DNA of 22,906 nucleotides from Gemmatimonadota bacterium (GTDB lineage Bacteria > Gemmatimonadota > Gemmatimonadetes > Longimicrobiales > Gaopeijiaceae): the NCBI GenBank assembly GCA_030618065.1, contig JAUXEE010000005.1, positions 1 through 22,906 of the forward strand, given 5' to 3'. Below the pieces are notes generated by a model that was given only the letters and a program-made list of their open reading frames with translations, searched no databases and was not told the DNA's origin. A program made the position numbers and the translations under genes. This document shows positions 15,533 to 22,906 of this stretch, piece by piece (the stretch's first letter is position 1; every line of letters begins with the position of its first letter).

Positions 15533-16882
15533 TTAAACCCCGATCCCGGATGAAGGTTCCGGGGCCGAGTCCTCACTTTTCCGGAGCACAGCCAGAAACG
15601 CGTCCCTCGTCACCGTCCTCCGGGAGAAAGTGAATACCCGAAGGACCCTGGCGGTTCGATAAAGTTCCTCCGCCACCCGAGGTAAGTCGATGACCCCCGG
15701 AAGGCCCTCGGGCCCAACCCGTGCCACTTCCCCATTCCTCCTCTCCAGGAGGAGGTTGAGCTGGAACATGGCCGCTTTGGCCGGATAGTCCACCACTACC
15801 TCCCCGGGCTCGAGATCCAGGTCTCTCGCCAACTGATCCTCCAACTCCCGCCTCCGGAAGGGGTCGGTGCCAAGCCAGGAGGGAAGGGGGATCTCCGCCA
15901 GGTCCGCAGCGGTGAGCTCCAGGGCTCTTTTGGGGATTCGGCGACTCCGGAGAGCCGGTAGCCACCGGGTACGGAGCCGCTCAACCCCTGGCGTATCCAC
16001 GTCCTCGGCCCTTCGGCCGATTCCGTAGAGAAGCTCCTCGTCGGTAGGTCCCACCAGATCAGGAGGTGTTACCAATCCCTCCGCCACAGCTTCCGCCACG
16101 ATCCGCTTGTAGAGGACGGTCGCCGCCCGGACTCCATGGTGCCAGTAGACATTCCTGAACATCTGGTACTTGGCGAAAAGGAGGGATTCCAGAGAGGCCA
16201 CCGCCTTTTCATGGACTCCAACCTCGTATAGGCCCGACTCGGGATCCGGCAGGAGAACCAGGCCCTGGATTAGGCGATCCACGTCCACCTCTCCGTAGGG
16301 TACCCCGCAAAACCGGGCGTCCCGTCGAAGATACTCCATCTTGTCCAGATCCAGGCTACCGGAAACGAGACCCCGCAGGGGAAGGTCTCCCTCACCCAGG
16401 ATCAGCCGGTGGATCCGGTCCCCGGCGCCGGGCCCCAGGGCATTCAGGGCCTCCTGCAGCTCGGGCGACTGGAAGAACTGAAAGCTGACCGTCTCGTGAT
16501 TCCCCGGAAGCTGCTCCGGTTCCAACTCCTCCAGGGCATGGGAAAAGGCGAAGTGGCCGATGTCGTGGAGAAGGGCGGCATAGGGAATCAACTCCTCCCC
16601 TTCCCAAGCCTCTTCCAGCTCCGGCCCTCGCTCCTTGAGAAATCGAAGGGCGGTCCGGGCCAGGTGGTAAACGCCTACGGCATGATCGAAGCGGGTGTGG
16701 GTTGCCCCCGGGTAAACCAGGTGGGCGAACCCCAGTTGCCTGATGTACCGCAACCGCTGGAATTCCGCCGTATCGATGATGCGAACAGCCGTGGAGTCCA
16801 ATCGGATGGTGTTCCAGAGAGGATCCCGGATCACGCGGAAGCGGGTTCGTTCAAGCATGGCCGGAGAGTAGCCCCGGGTCAT
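15533..16882 (-). CDS. HD-domain phosphohydrolase, dGTPase/SAMHD1-like
   Basis: This 449-residue protein belongs to the HD superfamily group that hydrolyses deoxynucleoside triphosphates. The N-terminal pattern DPLWNTIRLD (20-29) and FQRLRYIRQLG (41-51) is typical of the family. Metal and active-site residues are present: H67 in HTRFDHAVGV, H106-D107 in LLHDIGHFAFSH with H110 and H115, H129-E130, and an aspartate in DLDKMEYLRRD. No Shine-Dalgarno sequence is visible for either ATG 16882 or ATG 16858 (residue 9). The shorter form would fit the family N-terminus well, so the start is uncertain. Substrate specificity (dGTP alone or all dNTPs) cannot be read from the sequence. The gene is divergent from the UvrC-like gene. 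Confidence 0.88.
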   Translation of the reverse strand: MTRGYSPAMLERTRFRVIRDPLWNTIRLDSTAVRIIDTAEFQRLRYIRQLGFAHLVYPGATHTRFDHAVGVYHLARTALRFLKERGPELEEAWEGEELIPYAALLHDIGHFAFSHALEELEPEQLPGNHETVSFQFFQSPELQEALNALGPGAGDRIHRLILGEGDLPLRGLVSGSLDLDKMEYLRRDARFCGVPYGEVDVDRLIQGLVLLPDPESGLYEVGVHEKAVASLESLLFAKYQMFRNVYWHHGVRAATVLYKRIVAEAVAEGLVTPPDLVGPTDEELLYGIGRRAEDVDTPGVERLRTRWLPALRSRRIPKRALELTAADLAEIPLPSWLGTDPFRRRELEDQLARDLDLEPGEVVVDYPAKAAMFQLNLLLERRNGEVARVGPEGLPGVIDLPRVAEELYRTARVLRVFTFSRRTVTRDAFLAVLRKSEDSAPEPSSGIGV

Positions 16883-16969
16883 GGGCGGAGCAATGGACGA
16901 AAGGGGCGTGGAGGCCCTACCTTACCCGAAGGAAAAGCGAAGATCCTGCGGAGCCTGGCCTGTCATTCA

Positions 16970-18046
16970 ATGATCCTCAATCCCAACCTCAGAGCCTATG
17001 TCCGCCAGCACGCCGAGGATCGCCCCGGCATCTACAGGATGCTGGGCCCCGAGAAGGAAGTCCTCTATGTAGGTAAGTCCGTCAGGGTGAAGAGCCGGCT
17101 CCTCTCCTACTTCCGGGCCGAGCCCGGCGAGAAGTCCGCGAAACTCATCCGGAACACCCTCTCCATCGAGTGGGACTATGTCCCAAACGAGTTCGCCGCG
17201 CTGGTGAAGGAGATGCGGCTCATCAAGCGGTGGAGGCCCCGCTACAACGTGGAGCACAAGCGGAAGAGAAGCTTCGCTTTCATCAAGATCACCCGGGAGC
17301 CGGCCCCCCGAATTCTCCCCGTTGCCCGGATACTTCCCGACGGAGCCACCTACTTCGGGCCCTTCCCCCGACCAAAATTCCTGGCCCTCACCCTGGGAGA
17401 TCTCTCCCACGTTCTGGGGCTGCGAGACTGCCCCGGAACGACCCCCATCGTTTTCGGTGACCAACTGGAGATGTTCGCGAGGGGCCGGGCCCCTCGATGC
17501 ATCCGGACACAAACCGGGAGCTGCCTCGGCCCCTGTTTCGGAGGCTGTGTCTCTACGGACTACGCTCTGAAGGTAGAAACGGCCCGGCGTTTTCTGGAAG
17601 CGAGGAGCCAGAAGCCCCTCAGACTCCTTCAAGGGGAAATGGAGAAAGCATCAGTGGCCTTGGACTTCGAGTATGCCGCCATCGTGAGAGACCGGCTGGA
17701 GCGCCTGGGGGATCTGCAGCGGGAAGTGGTAGCCTTCCGTGGCAGGGTGGAGGGTCTTTCCTTCGTGTACCGGGTCCCCGGTTTCAAGGGAAACGACCGA
17801 TTGTACCTCATCCGGAAAGGTTTGGTGGAAGAGGACATCCCCGACCCGAGAGGAAAAACCGGGAGACAGCGCGCCGCCAAGAAGGTCGAGGATGTCTTCA
17901 AAGCACCTCCACCGGAGATGGGCGCACTTACCCAGGAAGCAGCTTCGGAGATTCTCCTGGTGGCCCGGTGGTTCCGACTCCGAGAGCGAGAGATGGACCG
18001 GGTCCTCGAGCCGGATGAGTGGCTCAGCGCCTACGCGCCCTCCTAG
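16970..18046 (+). CDS. UvrC-like GIY-YIG nuclease lacking the C-terminal endonuclease half (Cho-like)
   Basis: The 358-residue protein matches the N-terminal half of UvrC, which makes the 3' incision in nucleotide excision repair. The GIY-YIG domain has GIY at 20-22, LYVGK at 32-36, an arginine in VKSRL (R43) and a glutamate in KEMRLIK (E81), so the catalytic set looks complete. Cysteines C154, C177, C185 and C189 match the spacing of the UvrC iron-sulphur cluster in its last three positions. A UVR motif (LDFEYAAIVRDRLERL, 231-246) for UvrB contact follows. The RNase H-like nuclease and helix-hairpin-helix domains of full UvrC (about 600 residues) are absent, as in E. coli Cho. The frame is open back to 16409, but that part overlaps the HD gene, so I start at ATG 16970, whose ribosome site is weak. 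Confidence 0.85.
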   Translation: MILNPNLRAYVRQHAEDRPGIYRMLGPEKEVLYVGKSVRVKSRLLSYFRAEPGEKSAKLIRNTLSIEWDYVPNEFAALVKEMRLIKRWRPRYNVEHKRKRSFAFIKITREPAPRILPVARILPDGATYFGPFPRPKFLALTLGDLSHVLGLRDCPGTTPIVFGDQLEMFARGRAPRCIRTQTGSCLGPCFGGCVSTDYALKVETARRFLEARSQKPLRLLQGEMEKASVALDFEYAAIVRDRLERLGDLQREVVAFRGRVEGLSFVYRVPGFKGNDRLYLIRKGLVEEDIPDPRGKTGRQRAAKKVEDVFKAPPPEMGALTQEAASEILLVARWFRLREREMDRVLEPDEWLSAYAPS

Positions 18047-18058
18047 GCAAGCCTCCCC

Positions 18059-19462
18059 CTACCACACCAGGTGAAACTCCATCTGGCGACGAAACACCCA
18101 GTGACGGGTGCCATCTTCTGCCACGTAGGCTTCCTCTTCCTGGCGGCAGGAGGCCTCTTTCCCATCCCATTCCGGAATGGCGTACCGGGCCTGCAGCTCG
18201 ATGGAATGCCAGGTGGAGGCCCTGAGAGGAGCTTCCCCCCGGATCGGAACCCCTTCCTGCGCATCCCACCGACCGATGAGAGGTCCGGACCCGTGCCCAT
18301 TATCCCCAATGGGGTGGGTATAGATGGTTCCGATGATTCCTTCGGTTTCCATCTGAGCCAGGGCCCCGGCGAGAATCTCGTTGCCGGTCCTGCCGACGAC
18401 CATCTCCTCCAGGAGAATGTCCTGCATTCGGTTGGAAGCCGTCATGCATCGGCGGAGCCCGGCAGGGACCTCCGTCTCACCGGGGCGGAAGACGTACCCC
18501 AGGTGCTGGGTGTCCGTGTGAAGGTTCATGGCCACCGTTCCAAAATCCGTCCAGAGGAGGTCACCGAGTTGGATCACCACCGGCCCTCCCGACGGGATCT
18601 CCCCGGCCCGCTGCACGTCCACCGAAGGGTGGAACCAGGTGGTCATGCCCAACTCCTGGATCTTCTCCCGGAGCCACCACTGGATGTCCTCGGTGGTGGT
18701 GACGCCAGGGGTAATGACAGCACTGGAGAAAGCCTGAGAGATGATGGCGTGGACCGTTTCCTCCCGCTCCCGATAGCTGGGCATCATTTCCGGGAGGCGG
18801 TGGCCAATGAAGTCCACCGCCAAGAGGGGCACCCGCTCCACCCGTGGAAGATAGGTCGGTCCAAGAGCGCGTTGCAGAGCCTCCCACTCCCCGGCCCCAA
18901 GGCCGTCGGCGAAAGCCCAGTTTTCGTCGATGTTCACGGCAATCGTCGCGGGATCCCGATCCTCTATCACCTCACGGAGTAGCCGCCATTGTTCGCCGCC
19001 CCCCAGCTCGGCCTGATCCCCCCGAGGCGAGGGGCGGGTGGACCGGTAGGCCTCGAACACACCACCTTGACTCCCCCCACCCAATGCCAAGCGCTCCAAC
19101 TCCTGGCCAGGACCTCTATCATGGAAGACGTAGATGGATCGCCGCCGGGCGGCGAAGGTCGTGGGCGCCTTGATGGCCCAAAAGACCGGATCCTCCCCGT
19201 ACTCCCGCATGGAGAGAATCCACATGTCCACTCCATGCTCCCGCATCAGCATGGGGATTACTTCCGTCACCCGCTTATAGGCCCAGTCCTGTTCGATCTT
19301 CGCCTGCGCCTTCAAAGGCGGCAGAGGATGAATCCGTGGCGGGACCTCTTGCGGAACGTAGACCGATTCCTGGGCGCCACCCTCGTCCAAGGGAAGGCAC
19401 ACCATGAGGAAGGCCAGGAAGAGGCGGCGGGGAAATCGTATTTCAAAGCGGCCAGCGGGCAT
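18059..19462 (-). CDS. Exported M24-family metallopeptidase (Xaa-Pro aminopeptidase-like)
   Basis: This 467-residue protein has a signal peptide: a basic start, a hydrophobic run around 13-24, and a likely cleavage near GGA-Q at 30-31. It should therefore act in the periplasm or outside the cell. Residues 55-215 form the creatinase-like N-terminal domain, and 230-455 the pita-bread catalytic domain. Probable metal ligands are D306 (TDFG), D317 (HTDTQH), H390 (GHGSG), E422 (SIELQ) and a glutamate in EEEAYV (442-447). This is the usual D-D-H-E-E order, so it is probably active on peptides with proline at the second position. GGAGG five bases before the ATG gives a strong start. The gene ends 12 bp from the convergent UvrC-like gene. 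Confidence 0.85.
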   Translation of the reverse strand: MPAGRFEIRFPRRLFLAFLMVCLPLDEGGAQESVYVPQEVPPRIHPLPPLKAQAKIEQDWAYKRVTEVIPMLMREHGVDMWILSMREYGEDPVFWAIKAPTTFAARRRSIYVFHDRGPGQELERLALGGGSQGGVFEAYRSTRPSPRGDQAELGGGEQWRLLREVIEDRDPATIAVNIDENWAFADGLGAGEWEALQRALGPTYLPRVERVPLLAVDFIGHRLPEMMPSYREREETVHAIISQAFSSAVITPGVTTTEDIQWWLREKIQELGMTTWFHPSVDVQRAGEIPSGGPVVIQLGDLLWTDFGTVAMNLHTDTQHLGYVFRPGETEVPAGLRRCMTASNRMQDILLEEMVVGRTGNEILAGALAQMETEGIIGTIYTHPIGDNGHGSGPLIGRWDAQEGVPIRGEAPLRASTWHSIELQARYAIPEWDGKEASCRQEEEAYVAEDGTRHWVFRRQMEFHLVW

Positions 19463-19512
19463 GAAGACCTCCGGAGATCAGGGCCGGAAATGGAATCCTC
19501 CGCCAATTTGAA

Positions 19513-19541
19513 GGGGGAGCCCCCCTTTGGAAAGCTCCCCC
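19513..19541 (-). terminator. GC-rich hairpin downstream of ppdK, possible terminator
   Basis: GGGGGAGC (19513-19520) can pair with GCTCCCCC (19534-19541) across a 13-base loop, about 70 bases after the ppdK stop on the minus strand. It is followed by TTCAAATT rather than a clean T-run. A second weaker hairpin (AAGGGTG with CGCCCTT, 19575-19597) lies closer to the stop. The termination role is inference. Confidence 0.35.
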
Positions 19542-19610
19542 CACGATTTCCCACCCTTGTGATGTACACCCTGGAAGGGTGTTGCTGAAACGCCCTTTCC
19601 AATCAGGCTC

Positions 19611-22298
19611 CTACTCCGAAGCCTCCCACCCATTGTGCCGAAGGGCGGCCTGAGCCGCCGCAAGGCGCGCCACGGGAACTCGGAAGGAGGAACAGCTTAC
19701 ATAGTCCAGCTCCACTTCATGGAAGAAATCGATGGACTCGGCCTCTCCTCCATGCTCCCCACAGATCCCGACTTTGAGGGCCGGGTTTGCCTCCCGGCCC
19801 TCCCTCGTGGCCAGGCTCACCAAACGTCCGACCCCGGTCTTGTCCAGGCTGAAGAAGGGATCTTTCCCCAGAACATTCTGGGCCAGGTAATCAGGAAGGA
19901 AGCTGTTGATGTCGTCCCGACTGAACCCGTACGTCATCTGAGTGAGATCGTTGGTCCCAAAGGAAAAGAAGTCCGCCACCTCGGCGATTTCCCCTGCCGT
20001 CAGAGCGGCCCGGGGAACCTCGATCATGGTTCCGATGGGGATCTTGAGATTCCCGGAGTATTTCTGAGCCTTCATGACATCGTCGATGGTCTCTTCCACC
20101 AAGCCCCGGAGGAGAGACAGCTCCTCATGGGAGCCTACCAGTGGAATCATGATCTCGGGCAAAGCCCGTATCCGGGCACGCCGGCAAGCGATGGCGGCCT
20201 CCACGATGGCGGTGACCTGCATGACCAGGATCTCAGGGTAGGTGATGGCCAGCCGGCACCCTCGGTGGCCGAGCATGGGGTTGGCCTCTTCCAGGGCCTC
20301 AACCCTCTCCCGAACCGTTTCCAGGGTGATGCCGAGGGTTTCGGCCAGAAGGTCCTGTCGCTCCTTCTCCCTGGGTAGGAACTCATGAAGCGGGGGGTCC
20401 AGCAACCGGATGGTGACGGGGAAGCCCTTCATGGCCGTAAAGATCCCCTCGAAGTCCTCACGCTGGTAGGGGAGGAGTTTTCCCAAAGCCTTCTTTCGGG
20501 CCTTCGTCGTGTCGGAGAGGATCATCTCCTGCATGGCTTCGATGCGGCCGGGGCCAAAAAACATGTGTTCGGTTCGGGTGAGACCGATCCCAGTCGCGCC
20601 GAATTGCCGAGCTCGTCGGGCTTCCTCGGGTGTATCGGCATTCGCTCGGATACCCAGGGTCCGATGTTCGTCCCCCCACTCCATCACGGTCCCGAAATAC
20701 CCGGAGATCTCGGGTAGGGAGTGGCCCACCTCCCCCTCCATGACGTCCCCGGTGGAGCCATCGATGGAGAAAGTGTCCCCCGGACCGTAGCTCTTCCCGG
20801 CGATGGTTACCTTTTTTTGCTTGGCGTTGATCTTGAGTTCTCCCGCACCCACCACACAGCACTTCCCCCACCCCCGAGCTACCACGGCGGCATGGGAGGT
20901 CATCCCACCGGTGGACGTCAGAATGCCCTTGGCGTGGTGCATCCCGTCCACGTCCTCCGGTGAAGTCTCCCGGCGGACAAGGATGACATCCTCACCCTTC
21001 CCGGCCCTACGTACGGTCTCCTCCGCGGTAAACGCCAGCTTGCCCCTGGCCGCGCCGGGGGAGGCGGGTAGGCCTGTGGTCAAAACCCGGGCTCCGGCCT
21101 TGTCCGTGGCCGAATAACTGGGCAGAAGGAACTGCGTCATGGCTTGCGATGGGATACGAAGGAGGGCCTCTTCCTGACTGATGATCCCCTGCTCCACCAT
21201 GTCCACAGCGATTCTCACCGCAGCGGCCCCGGTCCGTTGCCCCCTCCGGCTCTGAAGCATGTAGAGGTCACCCCGCTCGATGGTGAACTCCAGGTCCTGC
21301 ATGTCCTTGAAGTGGCCCTCCAGCACCCACTTCATCTCATGGAGCTCCTCCAACACCTTCGGATTCCACTCGGCCATCTCCTGAACGTCCCGGGGGGTCC
21401 GGATCCCGGCCACCACGTCCTCCCCCTGAGCGTTCACCAGGAACTCGCCGAAAAGCTTGTCCTCACCCGTGGCCGGATTCCGGGTGAAGGCCACCCCGGT
21501 CCCAGAGCGATCGTCCAGGTTCCCGAAGACCATGGCCTGCACCGTCACCGCCGTACCGAGGTGCCCATGCAGGTGGTTGATCTCCCGATACCGAATGGCC
21601 CGAGAGGAATTCCAGCTCCGAAACACGGCTTCAATGGCCAAATGCAGTTGGCGGGAAGGGTCCTGGGGAAAGGCCTCTTTCGTGTGCTTCTTGTAGATCC
21701 TCTTGTATTTCCCGACCAGCTCCTTCAACCCCTTCGCCGGCACCTCGGTGTCGTCCACGGCACCGTACTTCTCCTTGATCTCCGCGAAAGCCTCTTCGAA
21801 GTAGTCGTGATCCACGCCCATGACCACGTCACCAAACATGTGGATGAGGCGCCGATAGGCGTCATAGCTGGCGCGTTCGTTTTCCGTGGCCGCGGCCATC
21901 CACTCGGCGTTCTCGTCGTTCAGGCCCAAGTTCAGGATCGTATCCATCATCCCGGGCATGGAAACGGCAGCGCCGCTGCGAACCGACACCAGGAGAGGGT
22001 TCTCGGTGGCCCCGAAGTCCTTGTTCATCTCCTTCTCGAGCTTCGCCAGGGTCTCCAACACCTGGTCCATGAGCCCAGGCGGGAGCTTTTGGCCCCGATC
22101 GTAATACTCGGCACAAACCTCCGTGGTGATGGTGAATCCAGGGGGCACAGGAAGGCCCAATGCCCTCATGTAGGCCAGACTCGCTCCCTTTCCACCCAGG
22201 CGATCCTTGGAGAAGCGGGTGCGTCGGGATCCCAGCCTCCCGAAGTAGTGGATTCGTTTCACCGACGGCACGGCCCTGATCTTCTTACCCTTTTTCAT
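19611..22298 (-). CDS. ppdK: Pyruvate, phosphate dikinase
   Basis: PpdK interconverts pyruvate, ATP and phosphate with phosphoenolpyruvate, AMP and pyrophosphate in the cytoplasm. The 895 residues are the full family length. The nucleotide-binding domain begins with LGGKGASLAYM at 34-44 and holds VSVRSGAAVSMPGMMDT (104-120). The swivelling phosphohistidine domain has TGGMTSHAAVVARG at 463-476, where H469 is the phosphorylated histidine and T467 is the position controlled by a PDRP regulatory kinase in some bacteria. The C-terminal PEP/pyruvate barrel ends with GICGEHGG and its catalytic cysteine. GAGGG seven bases before the ATG supports the start. The gene begins 11 bp after the malic enzyme stop, so the two are probably one operon. 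Confidence 0.97.
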   Translation of the reverse strand: MKKGKKIRAVPSVKRIHYFGRLGSRRTRFSKDRLGGKGASLAYMRALGLPVPPGFTITTEVCAEYYDRGQKLPPGLMDQVLETLAKLEKEMNKDFGATENPLLVSVRSGAAVSMPGMMDTILNLGLNDENAEWMAAATENERASYDAYRRLIHMFGDVVMGVDHDYFEEAFAEIKEKYGAVDDTEVPAKGLKELVGKYKRIYKKHTKEAFPQDPSRQLHLAIEAVFRSWNSSRAIRYREINHLHGHLGTAVTVQAMVFGNLDDRSGTGVAFTRNPATGEDKLFGEFLVNAQGEDVVAGIRTPRDVQEMAEWNPKVLEELHEMKWVLEGHFKDMQDLEFTIERGDLYMLQSRRGQRTGAAAVRIAVDMVEQGIISQEEALLRIPSQAMTQFLLPSYSATDKAGARVLTTGLPASPGAARGKLAFTAEETVRRAGKGEDVILVRRETSPEDVDGMHHAKGILTSTGGMTSHAAVVARGWGKCCVVGAGELKINAKQKKVTIAGKSYGPGDTFSIDGSTGDVMEGEVGHSLPEISGYFGTVMEWGDEHRTLGIRANADTPEEARRARQFGATGIGLTRTEHMFFGPGRIEAMQEMILSDTTKARKKALGKLLPYQREDFEGIFTAMKGFPVTIRLLDPPLHEFLPREKERQDLLAETLGITLETVRERVEALEEANPMLGHRGCRLAITYPEILVMQVTAIVEAAIACRRARIRALPEIMIPLVGSHEELSLLRGLVEETIDDVMKAQKYSGNLKIPIGTMIEVPRAALTAGEIAEVADFFSFGTNDLTQMTYGFSRDDINSFLPDYLAQNVLGKDPFFSLDKTGVGRLVSLATREGREANPALKVGICGEHGGEAESIDFFHEVELDYVSCSSFRVPVARLAAAQAALRHNGWEASE

Positions 22299-22309
22299 GT
22301 TTCGACCCT

Positions 22310-22906
22310 CTATCTCCGGTTTCGCCCTCGCCCTGCAGCATCGACCGAAGCGATCGTGATGAGATTCACACTGTCCTCGACGGTGCTTCCCCTCTGGAGA
22401 ACGTGAACCGGATGGCGCATTCCTAGAAGAATGGGCCCAATGACCTCCGCTCCGCCAATTTCACCCATGAGTTTATAGGCGGTGTTGGCGGCGCTGAGGT
22501 TCGGGAACACGAGGACATTCGCAGGCCCCGTCAGGCTCGAAAAGGGGAAAACCTCCTTCAGGATATCGAAATTCAGAGCCGAATCGGCCTGCATCTCCCC
22601 GTCTACCTCCAACTCCGGATCCAGGGCTTTGATCCGCTCCACGGCCTCCGACATCTTCCGAGAGAGGGGATGGGGGGCTGAGCCGAAGTTGGAAAAGGAA
22701 AGCAGGGCCACCCGTGGCTGGATCTTGAGCTCCCTCACGAACCCGGCTGAAAGCATGGCGATCTCGGCGAGGGTCTCCACGTCCGGATCGATGTTCACCG
22801 AAGTGTCTGCGAAAAAGAGTAGCTTCTGGTTGGGCAGGGCGATCATGTAGAGGCCCGCCACATGCCGGACGTCGTCAGCCCGCCCGACAACCTGAAGGGC
22901 GGGACG
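22310..22906 (-). CDS. maeB: NADP-dependent malic enzyme with phosphotransacetylase-like domain, partial C-terminus
   Basis: The visible 198 residues are the end of the phosphate-acetyltransferase-like domain found at the C-terminus of MaeB-type malic enzymes. Recognisable stretches are RPALQVVG at the window edge, FADTSVNIDPDVETLAEIA, ALLSFSNFGSAPHP, EVDGEMQADSALN, VLVFPNLSAANTAYKL and GPILLGMRHPVHVLQ. The domain is regulatory (acetyl-CoA sensing) rather than catalytic in MaeB. The reading frame is open to the right edge, so the N-terminal malic enzyme part lies outside. A stand-alone phosphotransacetylase is the alternative, but the pattern fits MaeB better. The stop is 11 bp from the ppdK start. 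Confidence 0.88.
   Translation of the reverse strand, partial: RPALQVVGRADDVRHVAGLYMIALPNQKLLFFADTSVNIDPDVETLAEIAMLSAGFVRELKIQPRVALLSFSNFGSAPHPLSRKMSEAVERIKALDPELEVDGEMQADSALNFDILKEVFPFSSLTGPANVLVFPNLSAANTAYKLMGEIGGAEVIGPILLGMRHPVHVLQRGSTVEDSVNLITIASVDAAGRGRNRR

Noticed and set aside
16409..16969. Upstream extension of the UvrC-like frame
   Set aside because: It lies opposite the HD gene, and no UvrC or Cho homologue has such an N-terminus.
21144..22406. A 420-codon plus-strand open frame opposite ppdK
   Set aside because: It is the antisense of a clear full-length PpdK, rich in His, Pro and Leu from codon shadowing.

Overview
The window is GC-rich bacterial chromosome, densely packed with genes and without any tRNA, rRNA, insertion sequence, phage gene or CRISPR array that I can see. 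The mix of genes suggests an environmental Gram-negative bacterium, possibly Gemmatimonadota or a neighbour of the Bacteroidota. The clues are a DUF2723 membrane protein with the long C-terminal part, a short RpoD/RpoS-like sigma factor of the Bacteroidota style, secreted or lipid-anchored proteins with lipoboxes, and a malic enzyme next to pyruvate phosphate dikinase. The taxonomic guess is inference only.

Layout from left to right. (1) 1-944, minus: the N-terminal two thirds of anthranilate synthase component I (trpE), running off the left edge. (2) 1015-5322, plus: a HyuA-type hydantoinase/oxoprolinase subunit without a visible HyuB partner, followed after 3 bp by a large DUF2723 membrane protein whose stop codon lies in a 19-bp triple tandem repeat. 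(3) 5365-9517, minus: a two-gene unit made of a membrane-anchored spermidine-synthase-like protein and a 930-residue protein that looks like SbcD (Mre11) fused to a short SbcC (Rad50). In the fused protein most metal ligands of the nuclease and all recognisable ATPase motifs are replaced, while the zinc-hook CPTC is kept. This is the most unusual item in the window. (4) 9601-13392, plus: an unknown lipoprotein and a BtuF-BtuC-BtuD type ABC importer, with all four genes joined by 4-bp stop/start overlaps. (5) 13371-16882, minus: rsgA, a sigma-70 family factor with a strong intrinsic terminator, and an HD-domain dNTPase-like protein. (6) 16970-18046, plus: a UvrC-like protein that has only the GIY-YIG half. 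(7) 18059-22906, minus: an exported M24 (Xaa-Pro aminopeptidase-like) protein, pyruvate phosphate dikinase, and the C-terminal part of a malic enzyme (maeB) that runs off the right edge.

Functionally, maeB and ppdK form a likely malate to pyruvate to phosphoenolpyruvate unit. The BtuFCD-like operon is a corrinoid or iron-chelate importer. The HD hydrolase and the UvrC-like nuclease are divergent neighbours that both concern nucleotides or DNA. The remaining genes are ordinary housekeeping.
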